From: Cellulosilyticum sp. I15G10I2
GTDB lineage: Bacteria > Bacillota > Clostridia > Lachnospirales > Cellulosilyticaceae
Length of the DNA stretch: 64,000 nt
Direction of reading: 5' to 3'
NCBI RefSeq assembly: GCF_900095725.1
Contig: NZ_FMMP01000009.1
Span: 558,001 to 622,000, forward strand
The notes beneath the pieces were generated by a model. It was not told where the DNA came from. It saw only the letters and a list, made by a program, of their open reading frames with translations, and made no database searches. The stretch's first letter is position 1, and every line of letters starts with the position of its first letter. Shown here in pieces: positions 53,925-61,447 of this stretch. Both the position numbers and the translations under genes were made by a program.

Positions 53925-55410
53925 ACTCTTTTAGCCTCCCATATCTCTTAGTTAGTTCATATATTCTTGTATGCAGTTTTTCTGTCAGCGCGTCTTTTTT
54001 CATACGCCACCTCCAGTTAATACCTAAAGTTGAAGGCAGGTTCATACGCGCTTCATTACCTAACCCCAAAAAATCTTGCATAGGCGCTATGGCAGTCTTT
54101 CCAGTGCTGCTCCATGCACCTCTTATAAAGCCCCAGTGATAGCCTTCTTTTTTATCAAGCTTAAGATATCTTTTGGCATGTTCTACGTCCTTTTTATTCC
54201 CTGTTGTATGCATCCAGCCAAGGGCCGTGTCATTATCATGTGTTCCTGTATAGACTATACAGTTTTTATTATAATTATGTGGTAAATAGTCACTTTCTTC
54301 TCGCGTATCAAAGGCAAACTGAAGGATCTTCATGCCCGGATACCCTGTTACATCTCTAAAATCTATGACTTCTTGTGTAAGATAACCTAAATCCTCAGCA
54401 ATAATTGCCACCTCTCCAAGCTTTTTATAAATAGCATCAAAGAGCTTCATAGCTGGGCCTTTAACCCATTTACCCTTTTCGGCTGTTTCATCTCCAAAAG
54501 GTATTTCCCAATAAGCTTCAAAGCCTCTAAAATGATCTATTCTCACCACATCATACAGTTTAAGACTTTCTTTAATCCTATCTATCCACCAACTGAACCC
54601 TGTTTGCTCTAAGTATTCCCAGTCATAAATAGGATTACCCCATAGCTGTCCTGTATCTGAAAAAGCATCTGGCGGACATCCCGCTACAACAGTTGGTTTC
54701 TTATGTACATCCAGTTTAAATAATTCTGTATTTGCCCAAGTATCAGCACTGTCTATAGCTACATAGATTGGAATGTCTCCTATTATCTTTATGCCTAAGC
54801 TATTAACATAGGCTTTTAGCGCTCTCCATTGTTTAAAAAACTGATACTGTACAAAAATCCAATACTCAATCTCCTCTTTTAAGGCTATCTTATAGGCTTC
54901 AAGCGTCTTTTTATCTCTTAGTTTAATAGCTTCATCCCACTCTTGCCAACTTAAAAGCTTCATTTTATTTTTGATAGCCATATACACTGCATAGTCTTCA
55001 AGCCATGCCTTATTTGTTTCTTTAAAATCAGCTATTTCCCCTTTTAACTTATCTTTTCCATTATTATAAGCAACTTTTAGGACTTTAAACCTATTTTCAA
55101 ACAACTTACCATAGTCTATCTCAGTCTCATCTGTCCCAAAATCTACATTTTCAAAGTCTTCTTTTTTTAGAAGGCCTTCTTTTTCAAGTAATTTAAAATC
55201 TATAAAATAAGGATTACCTGCATAAGCTGAAAAAGCCTGATAGGGTGAATCTCCATAACCTGTATGCCCTAAGGGCAGTATCTGCCAATAACTTTGACCT
55301 GATGCTTTAAGAAAATCTGCAAACTTAAAGGCCTGTTCCCCAAATGTCCCTATCCCATAGTCTTCTGGCAAAGAAGATATGTGCATCAAAATGCCACTTG
55401 CTCTACTCAT
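53914..55410 (-). CDS. malQ: 4-alpha-glucanotransferase (second copy)
   Basis: 498 residues; nearly nine of ten residues match the first copy at 44718 by eye, with all GH77 motifs intact (GDIPIYVAIDSADTW, VVRIDHFRGFEAYW, AIIAEDLGYLT, YTGTHDNDTALGW). The nucleotide match is almost perfect in the central part (about 54540-54720 against 45320-45500) and lower in the outer parts. It starts at the ATG behind GGGTGA. It heads the glgP operon behind a consensus promoter with operator. Confidence 0.93.
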   Translation of the reverse strand: MSRASGILMHISSLPEDYGIGTFGEQAFKFADFLKASGQSYWQILPLGHTGYGDSPYQAFSAYAGNPYFIDFKLLEKEGLLKKEDFENVDFGTDETEIDYGKLFENRFKVLKVAYNNGKDKLKGEIADFKETNKAWLEDYAVYMAIKNKMKLLSWQEWDEAIKLRDKKTLEAYKIALKEEIEYWIFVQYQFFKQWRALKAYVNSLGIKIIGDIPIYVAIDSADTWANTELFKLDVHKKPTVVAGCPPDAFSDTGQLWGNPIYDWEYLEQTGFSWWIDRIKESLKLYDVVRIDHFRGFEAYWEIPFGDETAEKGKWVKGPAMKLFDAIYKKLGEVAIIAEDLGYLTQEVIDFRDVTGYPGMKILQFAFDTREESDYLPHNYNKNCIVYTGTHDNDTALGWMHTTGNKKDVEHAKRYLKLDKKEGYHWGFIRGAWSSTGKTAIAPMQDFLGLGNEARMNLPSTLGINWRWRMKKDALTEKLHTRIYELTKRYGRLKEYDK

Positions 55411-55442
55411 CAAAATCACCCACTTTATCATTTATCTAAAAT

Positions 55443-55470
55443 CCTGGTATCCTTTTCGGTACCGTTTCCA
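55443..55470. promoter_or_regulatory. LacI-type operator upstream of malQ2-glgP
   Basis: CCTGGTATCCTTTTCGGTAC, then CGTTTCCA. The core CGGTACCG is a perfect palindrome. It starts six bases after the -10 box and matches the malE operator in sequence and position. Confidence 0.8.
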
Positions 55471-55476
55471 TTATTA

Positions 55477-55505
55477 ATTTTATTATGGTTTCTATTAAAT
55501 GTCAA
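55477..55505 (-). promoter_or_regulatory. Promoter of the malQ2-glgP operon
   Basis: Perfect TTGACA (55500-55505) and TAAAAT (55477-55482) on the minus strand, 17-base spacer. Confidence 0.8.
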
Positions 55506-55526
55506 TATGTATATTTAACTCGTAGT

Positions 55527-55561
55527 TGCAAAATAAACCATTTAACTGTTTTTATTTTGCA
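55527..55561. other. 11 bp inverted repeat between divergent malQ2 and fruK promoters
   Basis: TGCAAAATAAA (55527-55537) matches TTTATTTTGCA (55551-55561), loop 13 bases. The right arm overlaps the -35 box of the fruK promoter, so it may be an operator; a transcript hairpin is less likely because neither gene is transcribed through it. Confidence 0.4.
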
Positions 55562-55585
55562 TAAACCTATATTTTTTTATATAAT
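55557..55585 (+). promoter_or_regulatory. Probable promoter of fruK
   Basis: TTGCAT (55557-55562), 17 bases, TATAAT (55580-55585). The segment shared with 47508-47542 lies at 55607-55641, some 20 bases downstream of the -10 box. Confidence 0.6.
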
Positions 55586-55703
55586 GGGAATTATAATCCA
55601 TATCTTTATATATAGATTTCACATCTTTTAATTTGAGTTAGTTAAAATAATTTTATGGCATGTAACCTACTATTTGATAAAATAAATATTTGGAGGTAGA
55701 AAA

Positions 55704-56615
55704 ATGATATACACTGTTACAATTAACCCATCTTTAGATTATGTTATGCATTTAGATGCACTTAATATAAACCAAACAAACCGCAGCACTAAAGAAGAAG
55801 TCTATCCCGGTGGTAAAGGCATCAATGTTTCCATTGTACTTAAAAATCTTAACATAAGAAATAAAGCTTTAGGTTTTATTGCGGGCTTTACTGGACATGA
55901 AATAGAACGTTTAGTTAATCACTACGGCGTAGTAAGTGACTTTATCAATCTTGATAGGGGTAATTCCAGAATTAACGTCAACCTTAATAAAATAAATAAC
56001 GCGCGTAAAACAGTGATTAACGGCATTGGCCCAAAAGTTACGCCACAGGACATCCGTGATCTTAATGAAAAGCTTGCAGCCTTAAAAGACGGAGACTTCC
56101 TAATATTAGCAGGAAGCATTCCAAATGGTGTTTCTGATGATATTTATAAAAAAATCTTAAAAAGTTTACCAGATAAGCAAATCAATTTAGTTATAGATGC
56201 AACGGGCGAACTCCTTTTAAGCACGCTAAAATACAAACCTTTTCTTATTAAACCTAACCATCATGAGCTTGCTGAAACTTTTGGTGTCGAGATAAAAAAC
56301 GAGGATGATATTGTCATTTATGGCAGAAAGCTTCAAGAAATGGGGGCTCAGAATGTCCTTGTTTCTTTAGGTGAAAATGGTGCTATTTTACTTACTCATA
56401 ATGGTGATATCATCAATGCACCTATACTAGAAGGAAACGTTGTAAATACAGTAGGCGCTGGTGACTCCATGGTAGCAGGGTTTGTTGCAGGCTACTTAAA
56501 AACAAATGATTTAAAACAAGCACTTAGATGGGGTGTAGCTGCCGGCAGTGCAACTGCTTTTGCACCTTGGCTGGCTACCAAAGACGATATAGATGAACTG
56601 CTTACGAGGTCATGA
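55704..56615 (+). CDS. fruK: 1-phosphofructokinase family kinase (FruK/LacC/PfkB)
   Basis: 303 residues. YTVTINPSLDYVMHLD at the start, PGGKGINVSIVLKNL (substrate site), and NTVGAGDSMVAGFVAGYL with the catalytic Asp. It phosphorylates fructose-1-phosphate or tagatose-6-phosphate. There is no PTS or aldolase gene beside it, so its sugar cannot be fixed; 1-phosphofructokinase is the more common role. GGAGGT precedes the ATG. It is monocistronic. Confidence 0.85.
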   Translation: MIYTVTINPSLDYVMHLDALNINQTNRSTKEEVYPGGKGINVSIVLKNLNIRNKALGFIAGFTGHEIERLVNHYGVVSDFINLDRGNSRINVNLNKINNARKTVINGIGPKVTPQDIRDLNEKLAALKDGDFLILAGSIPNGVSDDIYKKILKSLPDKQINLVIDATGELLLSTLKYKPFLIKPNHHELAETFGVEIKNEDDIVIYGRKLQEMGAQNVLVSLGENGAILLTHNGDIINAPILEGNVVNTVGAGDSMVAGFVAGYLKTNDLKQALRWGVAAGSATAFAPWLATKDDIDELLTRS

Positions 56616-56639
56616 GGTCATGAGGTCATAACCCTCACT

Positions 56640-56656
56640 TTTGAATAACCGTCCCC
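56640..56656 (-). repeat. Single dispersed GGGGAC repeat unit
   Basis: On the minus strand GGGGACGGTTATTCAAA, 25 bases past the fruK stop. A direct triplication of CATGAGGT lies just before it (56611-56630), which suggests slipped DNA at the insertion flank. Confidence 0.8.
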
Positions 56657-56773
56657 TAAAATGGTCCCTAAAATGAGCGCCAAATACCACCTAAGTACTT
56701 GACTAATTCTATTTTAATGTTAAAATGTATAATTATAAGTTTTTATTAATTTTTATTCAAAGGAGCCTGCTTT

Positions 56774-57742
56774 ATGGGAGATAAAAAATTTAATGTTTAT
56801 GTAGACGGCCAAGCTGGTACTACTGGACTTAAAATAAACGAAAGATTAGTTAGTCACCCTTATATTAATATCTTAACAATAGCCGAGGACAAACGTAAGG
56901 ATTATAACGCCCGCAAAGAAATGATCAACTCTGCTGACATTGTCTTTTTGTGTTTACCAGATGATGCTTCACGTGAAGCTGTATCTATGGTTGAACCCGC
57001 TAATGTTCATACTAAAATTATTGATGCAAGCACTGCGCATCGTACACATCCTGACTGGACATACGGTATCCCAGAACTTAGCCCAGAAGCTAGAGAGCAA
57101 ATAGCTGCTTCAAGCCGCACCTCCGTTCCTGGATGCTATGCAAGTGCTTTTATATTACCTGTTTATCCTTTAGTTAAAGCTGGTATTATTCCTGCTGACT
57201 ATCCTGTTACATGCCACGGCATATCTGGGTACAGTGGTGCCGGCAAACCTATGATTGCAGAATATAACCACGAAGACCGTGACACTTTATACCCGTATCA
57301 TGGCAGTCCCCGCCACTATGGCCTTGGACTAACCCATAAGCACATACCAGAAATGAAACAAAAAACAGGCCTTAAATACGCGCCAATCTTTTCACCCATT
57401 ATTGCTGATTATTACAAAGGGCTTGCTGTTTCACTTCAATTTCATACCCGCTTACTCGGTAAGTCTGTAACGTCGCTGGATGTACATGCATATCTTGCCG
57501 ATTATTACTCTGGGCAGAACTTTGTTAAAGTAATGGACTTTAACCCTACTTCATGTAATGGCGAGCCTTTCTTTAACCCTCTTGCTTGCAATGATACAAA
57601 CATGGCTGAGATCTTTGTATTTGGTAACAATGATCAGATAATGATTATGACTCGCCTTGATAATCTTGGAAAAGGTGCTTCTGGCGCAGCTGTTCAAAAT
57701 ATGAATATTATGCTCGGTTTAGATGAAACGATTAGTTTATAA
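56774..57742 (+). CDS. argC: N-acetyl-gamma-glutamyl-phosphate reductase, type 2
   Basis: 322 residues. VYVDGQAGTTGLKINERL is the NADP-binding start of the short (type 2) class. The catalytic Cys is in SVPGCYASAFILP (~118) and the conserved His is in HYGLGLTHKHIPEM. It makes N-acetylglutamate semialdehyde for arginine. No other arg genes are in the window, so argC is separate from any arginine operon here. RBS AAAGGAG. It ends at a perfect 26 bp terminator. Confidence 0.92.
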   Translation: MGDKKFNVYVDGQAGTTGLKINERLVSHPYINILTIAEDKRKDYNARKEMINSADIVFLCLPDDASREAVSMVEPANVHTKIIDASTAHRTHPDWTYGIPELSPEAREQIAASSRTSVPGCYASAFILPVYPLVKAGIIPADYPVTCHGISGYSGAGKPMIAEYNHEDRDTLYPYHGSPRHYGLGLTHKHIPEMKQKTGLKYAPIFSPIIADYYKGLAVSLQFHTRLLGKSVTSLDVHAYLADYYSGQNFVKVMDFNPTSCNGEPFFNPLACNDTNMAEIFVFGNNDQIMIMTRLDNLGKGASGAAVQNMNIMLGLDETISL

Positions 57743-57750
57743 TCATGGCT

Positions 57751-57806
57751 AACACGAAAATAAAGAGGCATTCCTATTGGTAGGAATGCCTCTTTATTTT
57801 CGTGTT
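57751..57806. terminator. Perfect 26 bp stem terminator
   Basis: Arms 57751-57776 and 57781-57806 are exactly complementary, with a four-base loop (TTGG). A-rich left and T-rich right sides allow termination from both directions. Confidence 0.93.
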
Positions 57807-57869
57807 GTTCTTTAATTTCTTGAATTATATTTCATTTTGTGGAGGGTATGAATTTATCTTTCTCAATAA

Positions 57870-58175
57870 CTATTTATGTCTCATTTTATCTTGTAAATTT
57901 TGAACTTGTTCTATTGTTTTATCAGCTAATCTCTCAGCGCCTTGTTTAAGGTTGTGAATACCCTCTGCCGCTTTATGACTGAGATTTTCACTTCCTGCAA
58001 TAGCTTTGTGCCCAAGATCTTCAACCTGATTTAACGCCTTATGACCAAGATCTTCCATTTGGTTTAATGCCTTATGTCCCATAACCTCTGCATTATTTTT
58101 TACTTTATCAGTAAAATGTTCCACTTTGCTTTGTTGCTTATCTACTATATTAATCATATCGTTTTTATCATGCAT
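57870..58175 (-). CDS. Amphipathic-helix repeat protein, 101 aa
   Basis: A small hydrophilic protein built from 11-residue repeats: MGHKALNQMED LGHKALNQVED LGHKAIAGSEN LSHKAAEGIHN. An 11-residue period gives a long amphipathic helix, as in LEA-like and apolipoprotein-like proteins. The rest is also helical (KQGAERLADKTIEQVQNLQD). No signal peptide. The ATG at 58175 has GGGGTGA upstream. Possible roles are protection against stress or binding to membranes or DNA; none is proven. Confidence 0.65.
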   Translation of the reverse strand: MHDKNDMINIVDKQQSKVEHFTDKVKNNAEVMGHKALNQMEDLGHKALNQVEDLGHKAIAGSENLSHKAAEGIHNLKQGAERLADKTIEQVQNLQDKMRHK

Positions 58176-58269
58176 TACAGTCACCCCTTTTAATATTATT
58201 ATTAGCGACTTTTAATTTTGTATGCATGAACAATAGCTTTTCCTAATTATTCCTCTACAAAACTCAAAT

Positions 58270-58286
58270 TTTAAATAACTGTCCCC
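58270..58286 (-). repeat. Single dispersed GGGGAC repeat unit
   Basis: On the minus strand GGGGACAGTTATTTAAA. It sits in the 303-base divergent gap between the helical-repeat gene and the HD-GYP gene; the only other element there is the extended -10 promoter below. Confidence 0.8.
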
Positions 58287-58389
58287 AAATTCTGTCTCCA
58301 AGTTCTCCCAAGCGCTTCAAACGCCGCCATCAACGCTAAATAATAGGAATAATTATGAATCAATAACATATTTATATTTTATATATAAA

Positions 58390-58422
58390 TTTACAATAAG
58401 TGGTATGATAATATGTTATAAT
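58390..58422 (+). promoter_or_regulatory. Possible extended -10 promoter of the HD-GYP gene
   Basis: TGTTATAAT (58414-58422) is a perfect extended -10 element. The best -35 match, TTTACA at 58390, is 21 bases upstream, so recognition would depend on the TG motif. Confidence 0.5.
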
Positions 58423-58478
58423 AGCTATATACTTGTCGTTTGTTGTCTTATTTCTATAAAGACTGATTCGGAGGATTA

Positions 58479-59750
58479 ATGATGCAGTCAATCACTTTAA
58501 AGCATATTTTAAAAATTATTCAAAATTCATTTAATACGCTAGATACACGACTTTCAGGGCATGGCAATCAAGCTGCTTATATTCTGTGGAAAATACTCGA
58601 GAGTAAAGGCGGTTATAGCCAGAAACAAATGTTAGAATTCTGTGCACTTGCTGTTTTCCATGATATTGGCGCTTATAAGACTGAAGAACTTAATGAGATC
58701 TTAAAATTTGAGGTCATTTCTCCCCATAGTCATTCAATCTACGGCTCTTTATTCATTAAATACTTTTCTCCATTAGCTGATAAATCTGATATCATTTTGT
58801 ATCACCATTTGGACTATATCAATAAAGATAAAGTTTCTTCAAATCATTTAGATGAGGCACTGCTTCTGCACCTTGCAGATCGTATTACAATTATGCTGAA
58901 AAAAAGTGGTCTCATTGACTATACAAGTCTTTATCAGTTAGCTGATGTTAAATTTTCTAAAGAGGATATTCTTTTATTTGCGAGGGCTGATAAAGAGCAT
59001 GCTATAAGCAAAAAAATTCTCAATGATACATATGCCGATGAATTATATACATTCTTTGAATCTCAAATACTTACGCACGAAGAACTTTTAGCTTATTCAC
59101 GTATGTTTGCATACTCTATTGACTTTAGAAGCGAACATACCGTCTATCATACCATTATGGTTACTGAACTTAGTCGTCTTCTTTGTTTGAAACTAGGTGT
59201 GGATGAAACAACCACAAGAAACGTTGCCTTCGGCGCTCTCATGCATGATATCGGCAAATTCTCTACGCCAGTTTCTATTCTTGAAAAGCCCGGTAAGCTT
59301 ACCTATGAAGAGATGAAAATTATGAAAAATCATGTAGTTGTAACCTTTGAAATTCTCAAAGATCTTGGATTTAAAGAAATAATCGATATTGCATCTTACC
59401 ATCACGAGAAATTAGATGGTACAGGCTATCCTTTTGGCCTTCAAGGAGACGAGCTGTCTTTTCCGGCGCGGATTGTTATGATTACTGATATTTTCAGTGC
59501 CTTACTCGGTAAACGCAGCTATAAGGAGCCTTTTCCTAAGGAACGTATTATTAGTATTCTCAACGATCTGGCTTACCGCGGTAAAATTGATGATTATATT
59601 ATAGAAGTTGTGGTGTCAAACTATGATGAGCTCGTTGAAGAACTTCATTTAAGTTGTCAAAATACTTTTGAACAATATAAAAATATCAAAAAAGAATACA
59701 CTTCGATAACCGCTTACTTTGATAAAAGCTATGATCATATTTCTTGTTAA
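58479..59750 (+). CDS. Double HD-domain protein with C-terminal HD-GYP domain
   Basis: 423 residues. The N-terminal half (~20-160) is a complete HD domain: FCALAVFHDIGAYKTEELNE, HSIYGSLFIKYFSP, DIILYHHLDYI, LLLHLADRI. The C-terminal half (~200-400) is HD-GYP: SEHTVYHTIMVTELSRLL, ALMHDIGKFSTP, NHVVVTFEIL, ASYHHEKLDGTGYPFGL and IVMITDIFSALL. The HD-GYP part is expected to hydrolyse cyclic di-GMP, or a related dinucleotide, to linear forms. No membrane helix or receiver domain is present, so input may come through the first HD domain. GGAGG precedes ATGATG; the first ATG is slightly close. Ends at a terminator. Confidence 0.87.
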   Translation: MMQSITLKHILKIIQNSFNTLDTRLSGHGNQAAYILWKILESKGGYSQKQMLEFCALAVFHDIGAYKTEELNEILKFEVISPHSHSIYGSLFIKYFSPLADKSDIILYHHLDYINKDKVSSNHLDEALLLHLADRITIMLKKSGLIDYTSLYQLADVKFSKEDILLFARADKEHAISKKILNDTYADELYTFFESQILTHEELLAYSRMFAYSIDFRSEHTVYHTIMVTELSRLLCLKLGVDETTTRNVAFGALMHDIGKFSTPVSILEKPGKLTYEEMKIMKNHVVVTFEILKDLGFKEIIDIASYHHEKLDGTGYPFGLQGDELSFPARIVMITDIFSALLGKRSYKEPFPKERIISILNDLAYRGKIDDYIIEVVVSNYDELVEELHLSCQNTFEQYKNIKKEYTSITAYFDKSYDHISC

Positions 59751-59776
59751 TTAAAATAAATCCTCTAAATACATCT

Positions 59777-59807
59777 AAGCCGTATCTTACTAAAAAAGAT
59801 ACGGCTT
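59777..59807 (+). terminator. Terminator overlapping the end of the convergent gene
   Basis: A perfect 12 bp stem (59777-59788 with 59796-59807) and a U-rich tail for the plus transcript. The right arm encodes the last residues (KPYLF) of the minus-strand protein at 59790. Confidence 0.8.
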
Positions 59808-60065
59808 TAAAAGTATCCAAAAGACTACTACTTGCACAATAAGTATAAAAGGGATTCCGAGCTTAAAATACCAATGTTTTGTTTTGTGCCTGCAGATACG
59901 CATTCCTATCAAGCTTCCTATACTGCCACCTATCAAAGCTATTACAAAAAGCGTGCGTTCTGATAATCTGTATCGTTTCTTAACAGCCCGCCTCTTATCT
60001 TCCCACATGCTCCAAAAACCAATGATACTCATGACTATAATGTAATATCCAAAATATATTCCCAC
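59790..60065 (-). CDS. DUF1294-family small membrane protein
   Basis: 91 residues with three hydrophobic helices: GYYIIVMSIIGFWSMW, LFVIALIGGSIGSLIGM, LGIPFILIVQVVVFWILL. The core SERTLFVIALIGGSIGSLIGMRICRHKTKHWYFKLGIP (segments GGSIGSLIGMRICRHKTKHW and YFKLGIP) is the DUF1294 signature. GTG start behind AAGGGGG. The function is unknown; the family is often fused to cold-shock domains elsewhere, not here. The region 60066-60317 beyond it holds a short hairpin (60179-60199) and the terminator of the next gene. Confidence 0.82.
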   Translation of the reverse strand: MGIYFGYYIIVMSIIGFWSMWEDKRRAVKKRYRLSERTLFVIALIGGSIGSLIGMRICRHKTKHWYFKLGIPFILIVQVVVFWILLKPYLF

Positions 60066-60257
60066 TTAGGCTCCCCCTTGTTCTTTTACCAACATTTTTG
60101 GCAAATATGTATGCAGCAAGATTAGCAGGGTTCTCATGATCTTTAATTTTTTTATTTAATCCTAGAATACCCGAACGCGCTATACATTAAAAGTATAGCA
60201 TAAATTTTGAGAGACTAGCAATTATCTGCTGCACGGTAAAAATAAGTATTATAAAAA

Positions 60258-60294
60258 GGCCATAACACATTCAATAACTGTAGATGTTATAGCC
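60258..60294 (-). terminator. Terminator after the PfkB kinase gene
   Basis: GGCCATAACA (60258) pairs with TGTTATAGCC (60285-60294), one G-U, and the minus transcript ends in five U. It lies 24 bases past the kinase stop. Confidence 0.75.
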
Positions 60295-60317
60295 CTCTAT
60301 ATTTATAAATTAATCAT

Positions 60318-61259
60318 CTATTTTCTTAAATTTATAAAATCACTTAGCTTCTCCCTCGTCGGCAAGCCTTCGTTATCCCCTTGATGCATAACCTGCAGTG
60401 CGCCTATGGCATTTGCTCTGTTGATACACTCCTCAATGGTGAGCCCTTCTAAGAGCGCACTCATATAGCCCACTGCAAAACCATCTCCAGCGCCTACAGT
60501 ATCCACTACCTTTTCTACTCTATAGCCTTCAAAGTAGTTTTCTTCTTTTCGGGTTCTCACATAAGCCCCTTTTGGACCTAGTTTTATGACTACCGTTTTT
60601 ACGCCCTTATCTAGATAGAACTGTGCAATGTCTCTCTCATGCTCGTAGCCTGTTAAGATTTTACCTTCCGAAATGCCTGGAAGTACTGTGTCACAGCGAA
60701 ATGCAATTTTATTAATCGTAGCAACCATATCTGCCGAATCCTTCCATAAGCTTAATCTAAGATTAGGATCAAACGAGGTACTTAGTTTGCTGTTTTTAGC
60801 CTTTTCGATAAGATATAACAAGGTTGCTCTTGATTTATCTGATAACGCGGGAAAGATTCCTGTTAAATGAAAGTGATTGAATCCCTTCATATCAATATCA
60901 TCCACATCATCAACCCTTAAGTTAGATGCTGCCGAACCATTACGATAATAAGCTACATCAGGATCGCCAACAGAAGTTTTGCCTTTTAACTGAAAGGCTG
61001 TTGGAAAATGATCATCATAACAAATGAGACTAGTATCTATATTTTCTTTTTCAAGAAAATCTATTAGGTATTTTCCAAAGGGGTCTCTTCCTAGTTTTGT
61101 GATGTAACACACTTCATGTTCTAGTCTCTTAAGCCCTATTGCAACATTCATTTCAGCACCGGCTGCTGACTTTTTAAAATTTGTTACTCTGTCTAAAGTA
61201 CCTTCTTCTTCTGCAATGAATAACGCCATGGGTTCTCCAACTAAGATTACTTTCGCCAT
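60318..61259 (-). CDS. PfkB-family sugar kinase (KDG-kinase-like)
   Basis: 313 residues. ILVGEPMALFIAEEEG at the N-terminus, AAGAEMNVAIGLKRL (substrate site) and DTVGAGDGFAVGYMSALLEG with catalytic Asp. The opening and GAEMNVA resemble 2-keto-3-deoxygluconate kinases. It lies downstream of a second KDG kinase and a KDPG aldolase, but is separated by a strong terminator (61351-61398), so it is a separate unit. Substrate may be KDG, a related keto-deoxy acid, or another sugar. Confidence 0.82.
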   Translation of the reverse strand: MAKVILVGEPMALFIAEEEGTLDRVTNFKKSAAGAEMNVAIGLKRLEHEVCYITKLGRDPFGKYLIDFLEKENIDTSLICYDDHFPTAFQLKGKTSVGDPDVAYYRNGSAASNLRVDDVDDIDMKGFNHFHLTGIFPALSDKSRATLLYLIEKAKNSKLSTSFDPNLRLSLWKDSADMVATINKIAFRCDTVLPGISEGKILTGYEHERDIAQFYLDKGVKTVVIKLGPKGAYVRTRKEENYFEGYRVEKVVDTVGAGDGFAVGYMSALLEGLTIEECINRANAIGALQVMHQGDNEGLPTREKLSDFINLRK

Positions 61260-61350
61260 AGTACTTCCTCCTCTATAATTTCTTACTTAGTCTATATTAT
61301 ATAACACTAAAGTTCTGACTGTTAGAATTTATAAATTGATATACGTATAG

Positions 61351-61398
61351 TTATAAAAAAACGATTAAAGAATAGGGTCTTTAATCGTTTTTTTATAA
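61351..61398 (-). terminator. Strong terminator between the two kinase genes
   Basis: A perfect 21 bp stem (61351-61371 with 61378-61398), six-base loop, long A- and T-runs. It closes the eda-kdgK operon. Confidence 0.9.
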
Positions 61399-61447
61399 TA
61401 AATTAGGAAAGGTCATGTTACCTTGGTCTATATGTTTAGCTAATTAC

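Noticed and set aside
60066-60180. Minus-strand open stretch reading like GLNKKIKDHENPANLAAYIFAKNVGKR-type peptide before the DUF1294-like gene
   Set aside because: No start codon is available after the preceding stop and the frame does not join a real gene. It may be a remnant, but the evidence is too thin to list.
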